Below are positions 22,804 through 34,288 of a stretch of 64,000 nt of DNA, in pieces. Positions within the stretch are counted from its first letter, which is position 1, and every line of letters begins with the position of its first letter. Position numbers and translations under genes: made by a program. The stretch spans positions 15,562,001 to 15,626,000 of the forward strand of contig NC_016133.3 of the NCBI RefSeq assembly GCF_000005505.3. Direction: 5' to 3'. This DNA is from Brachypodium distachyon (Eukaryota; Streptophyta; Magnoliopsida; Poales; Poaceae). The notes beneath the pieces are model-generated. The model made no database searches and had not been told where the DNA came from. It saw only the letters and a program-made list of their open reading frames with translations.

Positions 22804-23035
22804 TCGCTCCAGTGGCGTTGAACGACCACCGCCACGGGTGCTAGAGCACCGGTGGCGGTGCTGGTCGTGCGAGTGCTTTCACCGCCACCGGTGCTCTACT
22901 AGCAGTGGCGGTGGTTGATCACCACCACTGGTAGTCGTTTTGGATTCCTCCAACGACGTCCAGTGGCGGTGAATTTTTTGGACCAGCTGTACCGCCACTG
23001 GAACTCGTGCGCCAGTAACCCATTCTGGCGTAGTG
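22804..23035 (-). repeat. CACTA-2 subterminal repeats and terminal inverted repeat
   Basis: Multiple direct and inverted copies of a core such as ACCGCCACTGG / CCAGTGGCGGT, presumed transposase binding sites, ending with GCCAGAATGGG-type sequence and CACTAC on the minus strand. Adjacent host bases are AAT. Confidence 0.85.
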
Positions 23036-24047
23036 AATAAATGATTTAATTGGTCTCTACTTAACCCTTTAAAGTCATTTCTCGAACACCACCCCCACCA
23101 TCCTAAGCGAGCCATGGAGCAAGCATAGAAGAGATGCTAAATCGTTTACTCATCTTTACAAGGATGCAAGTTTTATTTCCCTTCCACCTTTGCCAACTTT
23201 TCTTTCTGAGAATCAACACTCCCCTCATAGATAGCACACAAAGATCTTGGTTTGGAGGGATATCTTAGGCTTCCAAAAACACTTCTTGAGAAAGTGGAAC
23301 GAAGTGGAAATTAGTATTTTTGCGGCAGGCGTGTACATGGACTTTGCCGTTAATTGCCTAGTTGGTGGTTGAGATTAACCCATCAAGACGCCACGAAATA
23401 TTTTGCCTGCCCAAACATATCATGCCGAATTCCCTACAGGGAACTGAAAATATTTAGTTTTTGCTAAGAAAAAGGAGACTATAGTTTTTCGAAACCTCGT
23501 GCAATCCATGTCAAACCCACCCGTCTGAACCCCAATCGATCTGGAATTTGCACAATGTTCTGACATACTACAAGAGCTCCTAGGCACAATAGGAGCTGAC
23601 AAAGAGAAAGCAGAACTTGTGCGTAATTTTATTTTATTTTAGAGATAGTTATGTAAGGGTTGGTTGATTTTAATATATGACTTTGGCCTTCTCGCAAAAA
23701 AAAGAAAGAAATAAGCGGATCTTGGGAGTAGTTGTTTTCATTCCTTTATTTAGGTCTCAAGCCTATTAATCAAGTAGGAACATCAAGCATTAATTGATCT
23801 GATGGATCAAATGCTTTCGCTTGAACTAGTCGATCAAGGTTTCCCAACACTACCCCAAAACGACAGATTCTTGACGGTGCGAAACCGTCAGCAAAGGCCC
23901 GCCAGGAAACTGCCGTTAGGAATTTGTCCATTTGGGATAGTGCAAAGGGGTGCTTATTTACTATAACTATTTGGGAGTTTTTTTTTGAGAATTCATAACT
24001 ATTTGGAGTAATTGATATTTTTTGAGCGATTGGGAGTAATTGATATA
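23036..24047. other. Intergenic flank of F-box gene 1
   Basis: AT-rich DNA without a convincing gene. Bases 23044-23085 (ATTTAATTGGTCTCTACTTA and onward) match 61201-61240 upstream of F-box gene 2, so this is duplicated flank. A 95-bp mini-CACTA lies at 23848-23942. Nothing else recognised. Confidence 0.6.
23848..23942. mobile_element. 95-bp mini-CACTA (MITE) with CAA target duplications
   Basis: Ends CACTACCCCAAA and TTTGGGATAGTG form 12-bp terminal inverted repeats with one mismatch. CAA flanks both sides (23845-23847 and 23943-23945), the 3-bp duplication typical of CACTA elements. Inside, GACGGT and ACCGTC form a short inverted pair. Non-coding; a different CACTA family from CACTA-1 and CACTA-2. 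Confidence 0.85.
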
Positions 24048-24136
24048 CTCTCTCAGTTACATCATTCTTATCTCAAATTTCCCCAAAAGTGTCAGATACA
24101 TGTAATATTTTGGCAAACGTTATGGAACGGAGGCAG
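24048..24136. mobile_element. Short Stowaway-like MITE
   Basis: Ends CTCTCTCAGTTACAT and ATGGAACGGAGGCAG form imperfect inverted repeats of the CTCCCTCCGT type. TA dinucleotides flank both ends (24046-24047 and 24137-24138). It is absent from the equivalent position upstream of F-box gene 2. Confidence 0.65.
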
Positions 24137-24444
24137 TAGTCAAGCCCATAAAAAACGAAAAAAAATACTCCGTGGGCTGAAATAGTAAAGAAGAAGATAG
24201 GAACAAGACAGGGCTGATAAGTCGTGGGCCACGGCCATGGCCCATTTGCGTTTGCGCGATAGCAGTGTAGCGCTCGCCGCTCGCTGGTCTCTGTAGCCTG
24301 CTTCGTTCCGTATCTCAAATCTGAAAAGGCAAATCACGTCAGGATTACAACATGTTCATGGGTGTTCTTCCTTGTAGTACATATATTTGCCCATCGCCGA
24401 CCTAAATTTACTCGGCTACAAATTCACGAAACAATAAGATCAAG

Positions 24445-24824
24445 ATGGGAACTAGGTCCAAGGGAAAAAGGAAGGCCCGGCCCACAACCGATCAGCAGCC
24501 CACGCCTCCACCGTCCCGCCGCCGCAAGGCGGAGAGGACGGAGGGCTGGGCAGCGCTGGCCTCCCAAATCCTGCGTGAGATCCTCAGCCGTCTCCCGCAA
24601 GCCGACGTCCTCCACGGCGCAGGGCTCGCGTGCGCGTCCTGGCGGCGGGTGGCCGCCCATGATCCCCTGCTCTGGCGCCGCATCAACCTCGCCGACGATG
24701 GAATCCCAGACGCCCCGTCAGGAAGGCGAGCCATGGCGCGCGTCGCCGTGGACCGCAGCGCCGGCCGCTACGAGTCCTTCCGCAGCCCCGTCGACGGTGA
24801 GTTCCTCCACTACCTCGCCGACAA
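24445..24824 (+). pseudogene. F-box gene 1, exon 1 (SKIP19-like), gene split by CACTA-1
   Basis: Start MGTRSKGKRK, a basic N-terminus, then an F-box (about residues 35-80: WAALASQILREILSRLPQ ... CASWRRVAA ... LWRRINL). In F-box proteins this segment contacts SKP1 in SCF ubiquitin ligases. It closely resembles exon 1 of F-box gene 2, with the same start and the same splice phase (phase 2, GACAA before GT at 24825). The LPxxVL-type core is slightly degenerate (LASQIL). The intron that follows contains the 35.3-kb CACTA-1, and exon 2 is at 60216-60522. With the nonsense codon in exon 2, the gene is probably dead. Confidence 0.85.
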
Positions 24825-24904
24825 GTAACCCTAGGATCGATCCATGTCGAACATCAATTCGAATCCCCAAATCAACACTGCTCGGGAAAAGGTTAGGAGC
24901 GGCA

Positions 24905-25300
24905 GTCCGAATTACACACCGGTGATGGTAACGCGGACCGTCACTAAGCCTGCGCCACGGTGCTAACGAGCACCGGTGGCGGTGATGATACCCGCAACCG
25001 GTGCTAGCCAGCACCAGTGGTGGTTCGCACAACCGCCACTGGTAATCCGTAGGGAGCTTCAGAAAGTGCACTGGTGGCCGTGGGAAGGACAGCCACTGTT
25101 ACATACCAGTGGCGGTGAGTACGCACCGCCACCGGTAGTATACCAGTGGCCGTGATGCCTCACCGCCACTGGTATGCTTTCGTGGCACCAGTGGCGGTTC
25201 TCTGTCACGGCCACTGGCACTGCACCAGTGGCGGTGGGACGCAACCGCCACTTTACTCTACCAGTGGAGGTGAACAGGAACCGCCACTGTTGTTTTCCGG
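24905..25300. repeat. CACTA-1 left subterminal repeat block
   Basis: About a dozen direct and inverted copies of a core like CACCAGTGGCGGT / ACCGCCACTGGT spaced 20-40 bp apart. In CACTA elements such motifs bind the transposase complex. Confidence 0.85.
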
Positions 25301-25361
25301 TTTAAAAAAAATACTTTTTATATAAGAATATTCCTGTAGCATTGAACAACATTATATCACA

Positions 25362-25363
<2 letters not shown>

Positions 25364-25404
<41 letters not shown>
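25364..25404. repeat. (AT)n microsatellite
   Basis: About 41 bp of uninterrupted AT dinucleotides between the left subterminal repeats and the 3' end of ORF2. Confidence 0.95.
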
Positions 25405-25408
<4 letters not shown>

Positions 25409-25496
25409 CAGACATCCATGATAGATAACAGCACCCGTTCACAAAACTTATTACAAAAGCACAGATATTCAATATTTAACATTGTACATCAAAGTT

Positions 25497-28002
25497 TCAA
25501 GACATCGGCACAACCCCGCATTCATAAAAATCACCATTTTCCTTCGGGACCTCTTTGTTGAGAATGGTGGCTATCTCCCTCTGAATATCGAACACAAGAA
25601 CAACTGGGTTGTGTCCATATTCTGATTCCGTCTTGAAGTAATCCACCATCTGCTGGTAGGTCATCTTCGTCTTGGGCTTGAAATTGGTGATCCAATTGCG
25701 GATGATGTACGCGCAGTAGTATCCACAGAAGACCGCACCTTGCGGCTGTTGTATGCAAGGGAAGTTTCTGTGATGGGTTATTTTCTTCCTGCAGTAGCTT
25801 GGCAACTCATATTAAGTCACCGCCTTTTTCCACGCCTCTTCGAAGATTGTTCTGACGGCTTTGAAGTCGCGCTGCTCATAGCCTTTCTTCCGTCGGAGTG
25901 GATCAAGATACGTCACCGACCCTTCACCACCACCCAATGTTCGCTGTTTACAAAAAGAACACACATTTATAACCGAAAAGAGAACAACTTAGTGGAACGA
26001 GAAAGAAAGCAATGGTCGTGAGAACAACTTACTCTAAATGGTAGAGTGTAAGAACATAACGGTGTTGCTTGTGCATTGCGAAGAACTTAGATAGGTATGA
26101 AATTGCCTTCTCTCTCAAACCCTGTTTCCATTTTTCTAGACGGATGGTTGCTTTGCTGAACAGGAGAGGATCAGCGATGGCAACGTGTGGTTCTTTCAGG
26201 CGGAAAGACTCCCTTGTGAAGTATACACACCAGTGTCTTAACATGTTGTTGTCTAAGCACTTTTGGTTGAAGACGTGAAACAAGTCAAGGAAGTCCTCGC
26301 CGAAGGTAAATTCCTTTGTCTACAGGTCCCCCGTTTCGGCATCGTAGAAGCCATAATACTCTGGCACCTTCACATTCATCTGTTGACCATGTTGTGCAGA
26401 ATTAGCTGATGATGCCATGTAGTAGCCATGTAGCTCTTGCATCTCTCGCGGCAGGCTCCTTAGGTCCTTAAGGCTGACCATCGGTTGTCTAGGGTAGAAC
26501 ATCAACACTTTTTCGAATTCCCTGGCCACGAAGTAGGCTCCACCGACTAAATCACCAGCTACAAGGGGGGGGGGGCTTCATATTCAAAATATCTGGCCGG
26601 TTTTCCCAATTCCCTTCGATTATTGGCGGATTGGTGGGTTGCTTGCCCGTTGAGTCCAACTCTTTACTCTTCGAGTCATTGGATCTCTTGCTGATTTTGG
26701 ACCCCCTCTTATTGGTGCGCCGACGTTTCAAAAACTTGTCCTCCTCTTGATCCTTGAAGGTTTGGGAAACCTGCTTGCCAGACGCGTACTCCAGCGCGCC
26801 CGCCACAGATTTCCGTGGCACGGTTGCAGGTCGTGGTGGTTGTGACGGTTGGTTGTCTTTACGGTGGGGCGGCGACGGATCAGGTGGCGGCACATGAGCT
26901 GGTGCAGCATCATCATCGCTGCAGTCTTGCGCTGGTTCGAAATCGAAGCCTCCTTGCCCCGACGTTGGTGAATCTGGACATGCTGGCTTATTGGGGGATG
27001 GGCCGAGGGGCGATGGAGAGATAAGTCATCGAGCAGATGCCGGTGGAGACGCTCCGAGACACGACGGAGGCAGAGAATTGGGTAGCGAGGGTAACCAACC
27101 TCCTGGGCCACTTGATGTACGTGCCCCAGCATAGCCCTAGAGTCACTGATTCCTCCTCTGGAGGATAAGGGACCGGCGTCTTGTCAAATTCCGGGAGCAC
27201 GTAGTCCACCTGCACCCTGACATGATCCGGGGCCGTGGGCGTGTTGTGCACGACCGGCATTCTTGGCATCAGCATACCACGCGCGCCTACCGGATTCCCG
27301 GTGGATGGCATCAATATCCGGCACTTAATACTCTTCTGTGCGTGACAAACAAATTAACATACGTACGTTAGTGTTATGGTGTGAAGAATGACGCAATTGA
27401 GTATATATATACTATGGTACCAGTATGGAGCTTACCGGGATGTCATCGGATGGGCCATCAGGGTCTTCCGGGAGTTCGGTGCCGGAGCCAGCACTGCTCT
27501 TATACGGTGGCAGCGAAGGATTCGGAGTTGACTGATGATCATTCGGAGTCATAGGCCTTGATGTCGCGCCCCGGTTGCCATCATATGTAGCAACGAACTC
27601 TTCCATAGTCTAGCCGGAGTCCCTTGCTTTTTTCAAGCAAGCGAAAAACTCCTCCCTTGCCGCCTTTTTCGCCACCTCTATTTTCTTCGTGCTTCTCGGC
27701 CTTTCTTTTACGGCTCCAGGCTTCTTTCTCTTGAGGAAAGACTTTGTGGCGAAGGGCCCCGGTTCCTAAGGCTCGAATATGGCCCTCGTGCTCATTTCTT
27801 CCTAGAGCATTGCTGAGTGGTGAATCCCACTGTGCACGGAGCTCGTCGTGGGAGCCTTCCGACTCGAACTCGGTGACCTTGTCCTGAAATAAGACAAAGT
27901 CGGTGCCAATTTATAAGTGAGTGTGTTAGAAGCTAAACTGAAAAAGAAGTGGCGGTTGAGGCCTTACGATTAAAACTTTCTGGTCAACGCGGATAGGCTT
28001 CA
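25497..28002 (-). pseudogene. CACTA-1 ORF2, C-terminal part with Ulp1-like cysteine protease
   Basis: Minus-strand, multi-exon, degenerate. Near the C-terminus are the Ulp1 (C48) triad elements: HWVVV near 25930, LDPL near 25905 in a shifted frame, and QPQGAVFCGYYC near 25730 with the Gln and nucleophile Cys. Upstream are a basic linker (26550-26890), a segment with GTYIKWPRRLV (about 27120) and exon ends at plausible GT sites (e.g. after 27970). Stops include TAG at 26320-26322 (consistent with CAG to TAG), and a G run at about 26567-26576 may disturb the frame. Plant CACTA elements commonly carry such a Ulp1-type second ORF; its role is unclear. The N-terminal part continues at 31207 beyond a solo LTR. 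Confidence 0.75.
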
Positions 28003-31000
28003 TGAAGCGATCCCCCTTCACCAAGGGTTCGATCTCTGTGCTTACTGTGCTAGTCCCTGGATCGACTCACTGGCACACACAGTTTCATGATGAAGTATAC
28101 AGAAACAAAGGTCCAAAGTACTTTATTACATCGCATCATCCAGAATTTAAATAGTACTTACAACCTCTCATGACCTCTTGGGCCAGCATAAACAAATACT
28201 GGTTCATCATCATAAGACAATGTTTCAAAATACTGCAGCGGGAAAAGGGTAGAACATAAGGGCCACACTACTCCAAGGTGAGAGCATGTTGGAATGTAAG
28301 CACATGACCCATGACAAAACGACGAACCTCACTCATCGTCGGATCCACCTGCATTATTAATTGCAGCCACTACGTGGTCAATACATTTGAATGTATTGGC
28401 AAGCTCACTAGAGTTATAAAAGACCTACCAAGTATATGCATAGTTTGGCTAGGGGGGGGGGGGGTTGGCTATTTTGCATAAAAGCATCATTATTCAAATC
28501 CTATCATTTTTAGACAAATAGTTTTGAATTCTATTGGACACGGGGTAGAAACACCCATGCTCCCATTATCCTAGGCACATTGAGTAGAAACATCAATGCT
28601 CCTACCCAGTTCAAACCATTCATTTTATTAGGAAATTTGAATGAGTGAGACTTTCCTTACAGCTCCGATGTTTAGTTGCTCATAATTGTCTGTAACCGGG
28701 GACACGGCTAAGTACTTAGTTTGACACTCTCGAGAGGTGGTACACTTTACCCACAAGAAATCGACGTGTTAATCCCTTGCTGTCCTCAGGGTAGAGTAGC
28801 CACGGCATCGATTACAGGAATTTTCAGAACATATTCCCCAAACCACCTGAGGGACGCGTTCCAACCTACACTGCTACATACCGATGTCACCTCGGATCCA
28901 GGTTCATATTTCTTACATCCATCCTGGCAGAGCCCATAATACCATGTGGTTGTATTGGAAGCTACTAAACAGAAAACTAGTCCAGTCTCTGGTTACCCCG
29001 GGTGGCATCCCACATTGTGACGCAGGCGCTCCCCGAATCGCACGGGGAGACGACCATGGACGCTCCCGAATCACACGGAGAGACGACTCAGCGGGCCCCA
29101 TAGAAATGGACCTAACGTCACGACATCCGAAAACTCAAAGCAGCCCACCCAGGACGATTCATTGAATTACTTGTTTTGCCATACACTAGGAAAATCATAT
29201 TGTAATTCAATAGTATCACATTGTAATAATACCACCCTCGTATATTAGCATAGCATAGCAATTTACTACTACGATGGCAATTGGTGGTAAGATCATGGCA
29301 AAGGTATCCTATACTATTAGGAGAATCATAGCATAGCATAGATACAATAATAATCCTAACAATGCAACTAATAAAATCTAGTGCATAATGAAATAATAGG
29401 ATAATGATCAAAGTGAACTTGCCTTGATAGTAGTTGGTATTCAAACACTCTTCACAGTCACACAGTTCGCTCTCCGAGAAAAGTATACAATCAGGCAAAC
29501 ATACACATACATAAACACACCATACAAGCAAAAGAATATGTATGTCATGATGCAATGCAAAACATGTGACATGAGTTTGGTTTATTTTATTTGGGTGATC
29601 TGCTGATCCAATGCCTTGAGAATTAAACACATGTAATTAGGGTTTTTAAGTAAAAGCAAAAGCTAGGGTTTAAATCCTAAAATGAGGTTTTATTTGCATC
29701 TGCAAAACAATTTAATTCAAAATATTTATTTCTCTGCCCCATTGGACATAGGACATTAAAGCAAAATTTTGGGCACTGGTTTCATTCAAAAAAGACTTCT
29801 AAATAATTAGTTATGATTTAAATGGCATAAAACCCTAATCTGTAATTTGAATGTGATTCAAATATTCAAATTTGAAATTGGACAGTTCCAAAAGATTCTA
29901 CATTTCCTAAGGATTCCAAAAAGGTGTGGATCACTAAATTTGGCCAAACAGATTTAAAGTTATGATCATTTGAAATAACAGGGGCCTATCTGCAAAATGC
30001 CATTTAATTAATCCGGGAAATTAAAAATTAGATTTTCATTTTATTAACTAAGGCCACGTGGCGCGTTCTCATTGGTGCGTACTGGTTCGGTTTAAGTGGA
30101 TTAATCCGAGCCGTTAGATCTAACTTATAAAGATCGGACGCTCCACGGTGCGTACCGGTTCGTCTTATAAGTGATCTAATCCTAGCCATCGATCTAGATC
30201 GGACGGACGAGGGGCTAGGGTTTCATACCGGGCGGCGCCAGCTGCCGGAGTTGGAGGAGACGGCGGCGCGGGCGCGGCGGCGCGGGGACGCTCCGGCGAC
30301 GTGGGCGCGACGGGGGAGACACGGGGAGACACGACGCGGCACGGCGGAGACGGGGGTGCGGTCGGCGGCGCTCAGGGACGGCGCGGTCGGCGCCTAGGAC
30401 GAAGACGGGCGGCGGCACGGGCGCGGCTCCGGCGAAGGATTCCGGCGGCCTGGCGGCGTGCGAGCGAGGGAAAATGGGGGGGGGGAAAGAGGAGGGGGTC
30501 GCGGGGGTTATATAGACGTGCTCGGGAGTGAAAATGGAAGGCCGGAGGAGGAGATTGCGGCGGCGGGCGCGCGGGGACGGCGGCCGGAAATCGCGGCGGC
30601 GGCGCGAAGGTTTCCTTCCGGGGAAGAAGCCCCTGACAGGTGGGCCCCACCTGTCAGCGGGTGCGGGCGCGCGCGGGCGGCCGGGTGGGCGGGGCCGGTC
30701 GGGCGCGGTCGGACGGGGCCGGTTCGGCCCATTTTGGCCGGGCCGGTCCGGTTTCTATTTTCTTTTCTTTTAGCCCTTTTCTTTTTCTGCTTTTCCCATT
30801 TCTTTGATATCTTTTGAGTTTGAACTCCAAATTGGTCCAAATAAATTCCAGAAAATTTGTAAAATCATGTCCTACCATGATACAACTTTTGGGAGTAGAT
30901 TCCCCTCAAAATAAAATATATAAAAATACATTTGCCCTATAAATGCCTTTAGGGCTATATATCTGTTTGAATAAAATACTTTTTCAACTCCAAATAATTA

Positions 31001-31206
31001 ACCAAAAATTATGGGATAGCTTATATATGCATTAAGCCCTTTTTATACATCAACCCTATCGGTTTGAAAATCCAAAGGTTACAGGGGTGTAAACAAAATC
31101 TCTTAAAGCCTTTTGTGGTTCAAAATTTGAATTCAAACATGCAATTGTGGCATGATGCTCATGGATGCAATGCACATGTAAAAGTTTGAAATTTTGGGAT
31201 GTTACA
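28003..31206 (-). mobile_element. Solo Tekay LTR inserted in CACTA-1 ORF2
   Basis: A complete LTR, minus orientation: starts TGTAACATCCC at 31206 and ends at 28003 (TGAAGCGATCCC on the plus strand, one change from the Tekay-1 terminus). It is flanked by perfect 5-bp duplications CTTCA (27998-28002 and 31207-31211). At 3204 bp it is related to but clearly older than the Tekay-1 LTRs. It has no internal region, so it arose by recombination between two LTRs. It lies within a coding exon: reading resumes in frame across the insertion. Confidence 0.95.
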
Positions 31207-32596
31207 CTTCAGGCCCGCCCACTGTTCTTTTGTCATGGTACTCCGCACAAAGGTGGTGGACCGGTCATGACGGAGCATTATTGGGACAGGAGGGACCATC
31301 CCTCTTGCCGCAAGCTCGGCGTCCTCGGTCCATCTTTGATTGATGTTTGTGAACTCGCGAACGATTGCATTGCAAGTGTTGGTGAAACACGACGCGGCCC
31401 TCTTTGGTGATTTGGGTTTCCCCACATCGTTAGTCCTGGTGATGATGAATTTCTCCTTCGTCGACTTGTTAGACCCACGCGGCGCCTTCTTCTTCAAAGT
31501 AGCCTGCGATGTGGTAGCCTCAAAGCCTGCACTGAAGCCCGAGGGATCACCGCCACTGTGTTCAGGCTCGTCGTCTTGGCTATGGGCTATTGGTGTGCTC
31601 GATGATGAAGAACCCTGAGGTGAGTCCTCAGGGTATTCTCCATCGCGACCCTGAGCTTCCTATACAATGCCCTTAGATGGATTACTTTAAAAAATTAAAA
31701 ATTCGGCATGACCTGTTCTGTAAATTTAGAAAAATTTGGCATGACCCGTGCTATAAAGCTAGCGAATTGGTCTACCCGATAATGAAACCTGCATAAAAAT
31801 TACCCACCCACATATACTCCCTCGGCGCGATGGCCGGCCCCTTAAATTTCAACAGCCTCGGCACGATGGCCGGGCCCACATCAACAGCATGCATGTTACT
31901 TCCATCAAGCATGCCACATCATCACATAATGAATTTTTTCAGAAAAACCCTAAGCATGTTACTTCTATCAAGCATGACACATCATCACATAATTAATTTG
32001 TTCATCAAAACCCTAAGCATGTTACTTTACTTCCATCAAGCTATTCCCACTATGTGAAAAATGTACAATTTTATTATATGTTTCCAAATTTGAATCATAA
32101 TCCCTAAACCTAAACAACGGCAACTAATCCCTAATTTCCCTAACCCTAACCCTAATTTCTAACCTAATTTTACCCTAACCCTAATCCCTAATTTCTAACC
32201 CTAATCCTAATTTCTAACGTAATTTCATAAATAACAGTATTTATGAAACAATGGTAGCCCTAATTTCTAACCTAACAATAGTATGAATTTGAATTCTAAC
32301 CCTAGCCCTAATCCTTAATTGTAGCAAAACTAAGAATCAAGAGGAAAAAATCAAACTAACAATGACGAGGAACTTACCTCGTCGGCGCCGGCGGCCGGGG
32401 AGCCCGCTGGTGTGTCGCGGGGGGCCGCCGGAGTTCGGACCTCGTCCACGAAGTTTGGCGCCGCCTCCTCCGTTGGCTCGTCGTGGGGCGGGAGATCTGC
32501 CGGGGCTGACGAGTCGGAGACGCGGGAGAAGGGAGAAGAGCGGAATGGCACGGGTGGGGGAGGGGAACGGCGCCGGCGGCTAGTTTGTGCCGCCAA
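31207..32596 (-). pseudogene. CACTA-1 ORF2, N-terminal part
   Basis: First exon at about 32596-32370 (start MAAQTSRRRR, Pro/Ser/Ala-rich). An AT-rich intron with CCCTAA-like runs lies at about 31690-32350. The second exon, about 31660-31207, encodes a Ser-rich segment, then basic sequence (KSTKEKF, PKSPKRAA) and CNAIVREFTNINQRWTEDAEL, ending WAGLK at the LTR insertion. The family is presumably the plant CACTA ORF2 / Transposase_24 type, assigned by position and the downstream Ulp1 domain rather than a clear motif. Confidence 0.55.
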
Positions 32597-32850
32597 CTGC
32601 CTCCAGTGCTTCTCAGTGCCTATAGCACTAGAGCTAGCACAGGTGGCAGTCTATTTGCAAAACTTGCCACGAGTGCTGCACCAGTGCTCCTAGATCTAGC
32701 ACTAGTGACCGGTTTCTGCCGCCAACCGCCACCAATGCTCATCGGTGCCTATAGCACTTGAGCTAGCACGGGTGGCGGTCTATTTGCAAAACCGGCCACG
32801 GGTGCTGCTCCAGTGCTCCTGGATACTAATTTCTGAATCAAGTTTACCTG
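32597..32850. repeat. Subterminal-type repeats of a second CACTA family
   Basis: Repeated units containing CTAGCAC, CACGGGTGGCGGT and CCAGTGCTCC, arranged as two copies of an approximately 120-bp block (32600-32700 and 32720-32820). They differ from the blocks at 24905-25300, so they may be an internal promoter-proximal repeat or the remnant of another element end. Confidence 0.55.
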
Positions 32851-33540
32851 CAAAACCGCTACTGATACTAATTTCTGAATCAAGTTTTAAATTCATATTA
32901 TATTCTGTGTACACCCAAAAATTAAAACACCTATCCTTTTGAGTGTAAACTACTAATATCATGTCCCACTCAAAGTTTCGAACCTAAATACAGAAATATC
33001 ATCAACAATTTATACGTTTATGTTGTTCATATTCAAGTTATTAATTTATTTAAAATTGAATTTTGCTCAAAATGATCTGAAAATTTGCATGGAAAGTTTC
33101 TATCAATCAACAATCTTACATATATTTTTTTGTCCAAAAATTCAAAAGTATGCACCTTGGTTCTTCTTTTTTTCACTTTGGTTTATCGTTTTGGAACCAT
33201 TTATGGTAGATCTCTCAGAAACCATCCAACCCCATGAACCAAATGTGACATGTGTTCTTTGTTTGAACTTCAATTTTTTTAGGAGTGTTCTATAGCAATA
33301 GGGAAGTGTCCACACCAAAATTGACAATTTTTTGAGGAAAATTGAATTTTATATAATTTTTATAGCACAAAAACCAGACATAATGACACTTAATTATAAA
33401 AATTAGGGTATATAACATTTGAATTTATGGTTCAAACGTTTATTGAGGATAAACAATATTATTATACACATAAAATAGGAGGTGGTGTATTTATTTAAAA
33501 CCAAGAGAATATAATATGAATTTAATAGCTTATTGGAAAT
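32851..33540. other. AT-rich non-coding DNA inside CACTA-1
   Basis: No coding frame or repeat of note apart from a duplicated 31-bp segment around TACTAATTTCTGAATCAAG (32824 and 32868). Confidence 0.5.
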
Positions 33541-33990
33541 TCATCACCAGTGGCGGTTTTTGTCATGAGAACCGTCACTGATAGGTGGTACACAAACTTA
33601 GGGTCTCCAATGATCCTGGGAATCATACCAGTGGCGGGTCTAGCTGTAAGCACCGCCACTAGTGCTCAATAGTAGTGGCGGTTTGCTGTGTACTCACCGC
33701 CACTAGTGGTTAAAGCGTATCAGCGGCTTAGGAATTTATACCAAAATTCTCTCTCAAACTTCCTATTATTGAAATAAAAAGAAAAAAATAGCAGAAAGAA
33801 AAATGACAGAAAAATAAGCGAGAAAAGAAAAATCATACCAGTGGCTGTTTTAGTTGCCCGCACCGCCACTAGTGCTCAGTACTAGTGGCCGTTCAATTCG
33901 TTTCACCACCACCAGATCTTCACACCAGTGGTGGTTCTTGCGTTTTCACCGCCACTAGTGCTCCTCAGCGCGAGCTTCCGCGAAGCGAGT
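33541..33990. repeat. Internal block of CACTA subterminal-type repeats
   Basis: Several copies of CACCAGTGGCGGT / ACCGCCACTAGTGCTC in both orientations, interrupted by about 110 bp of A-rich sequence (33720-33835). Subterminal repeats this far inside an element suggest the end of a second, nested or fused CACTA copy. Confidence 0.65.
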
Positions 33991-34288
33991 TGGGAGTTTA
34001 GTCCCACCTCGTTTGTTTACAGCCGTTTCGACCAGCATAAATAGGATTCTCCAACTCAGTCATCACTTCCGATTCAATTTCCCGTAGTACTCTGCTCCTG
34101 GCCTATGGCCCGGTTGTGCTCTGTTCCTGGCCTGTGGGCCCGGTTGTCGGTCCGATTGTACTTGGTGGGCTCGGTCAAAGCCCTGTGGGCCCGGTCAAAC
34201 CGGCATTAGTAGGTAGTAGGCAGCTCCCTGGTTCGCCGGGTTGGGCCCGAACCCGAAAAGCCGTGTTGACTGGGTGGGCTAATTTTTT
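33991..34288. other. Unassigned GC-richer segment
   Basis: Contains TTCGACCAGCATAAATAGGA, a possible TATA box on the plus strand, and repeated GGCCCGGTT motifs. Bases 34190-34290 recur in inverted orientation at 56830-56925. Confidence 0.4.

Larger units (their letters stand above)
21579..23035 (-). mobile_element. CACTA-2: right end of an internally deleted CACTA element
   Basis: A minus-strand CACTA fragment. Its right terminus ends GGCGTAGTG at 23035, i.e. CACTACGCC on the minus strand, identical to the end of CACTA-1. Subterminal GTGGCGGT-type repeats and the 5' portion of TNP2 follow. Relative to CACTA-1 about 1.2 kb, including the first coding exon, is deleted at a join near 22804. The element continues leftward but is interrupted by Retand-A; its left end is outside the window. 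Confidence 0.85.

Noticed and set aside
24362..24925. 187-codon frame overlapping F-box exon 1
   Set aside because: Different frame from the F-box reading; composition and lack of paralogue conservation mark it as a shadow.
24938..24950. Alternative left end of CACTA-1 (CACTAAGCC near 24942)
   Set aside because: Not preceded by CAA, and the sequence before it already resembles transposon rather than intron; 24876 fits the target duplication better.
28721..29165. Short frames repeated at 9753-10198 and 28721-29165
   Set aside because: Conserved only because both lie in Tekay LTR copies; no coding signal.
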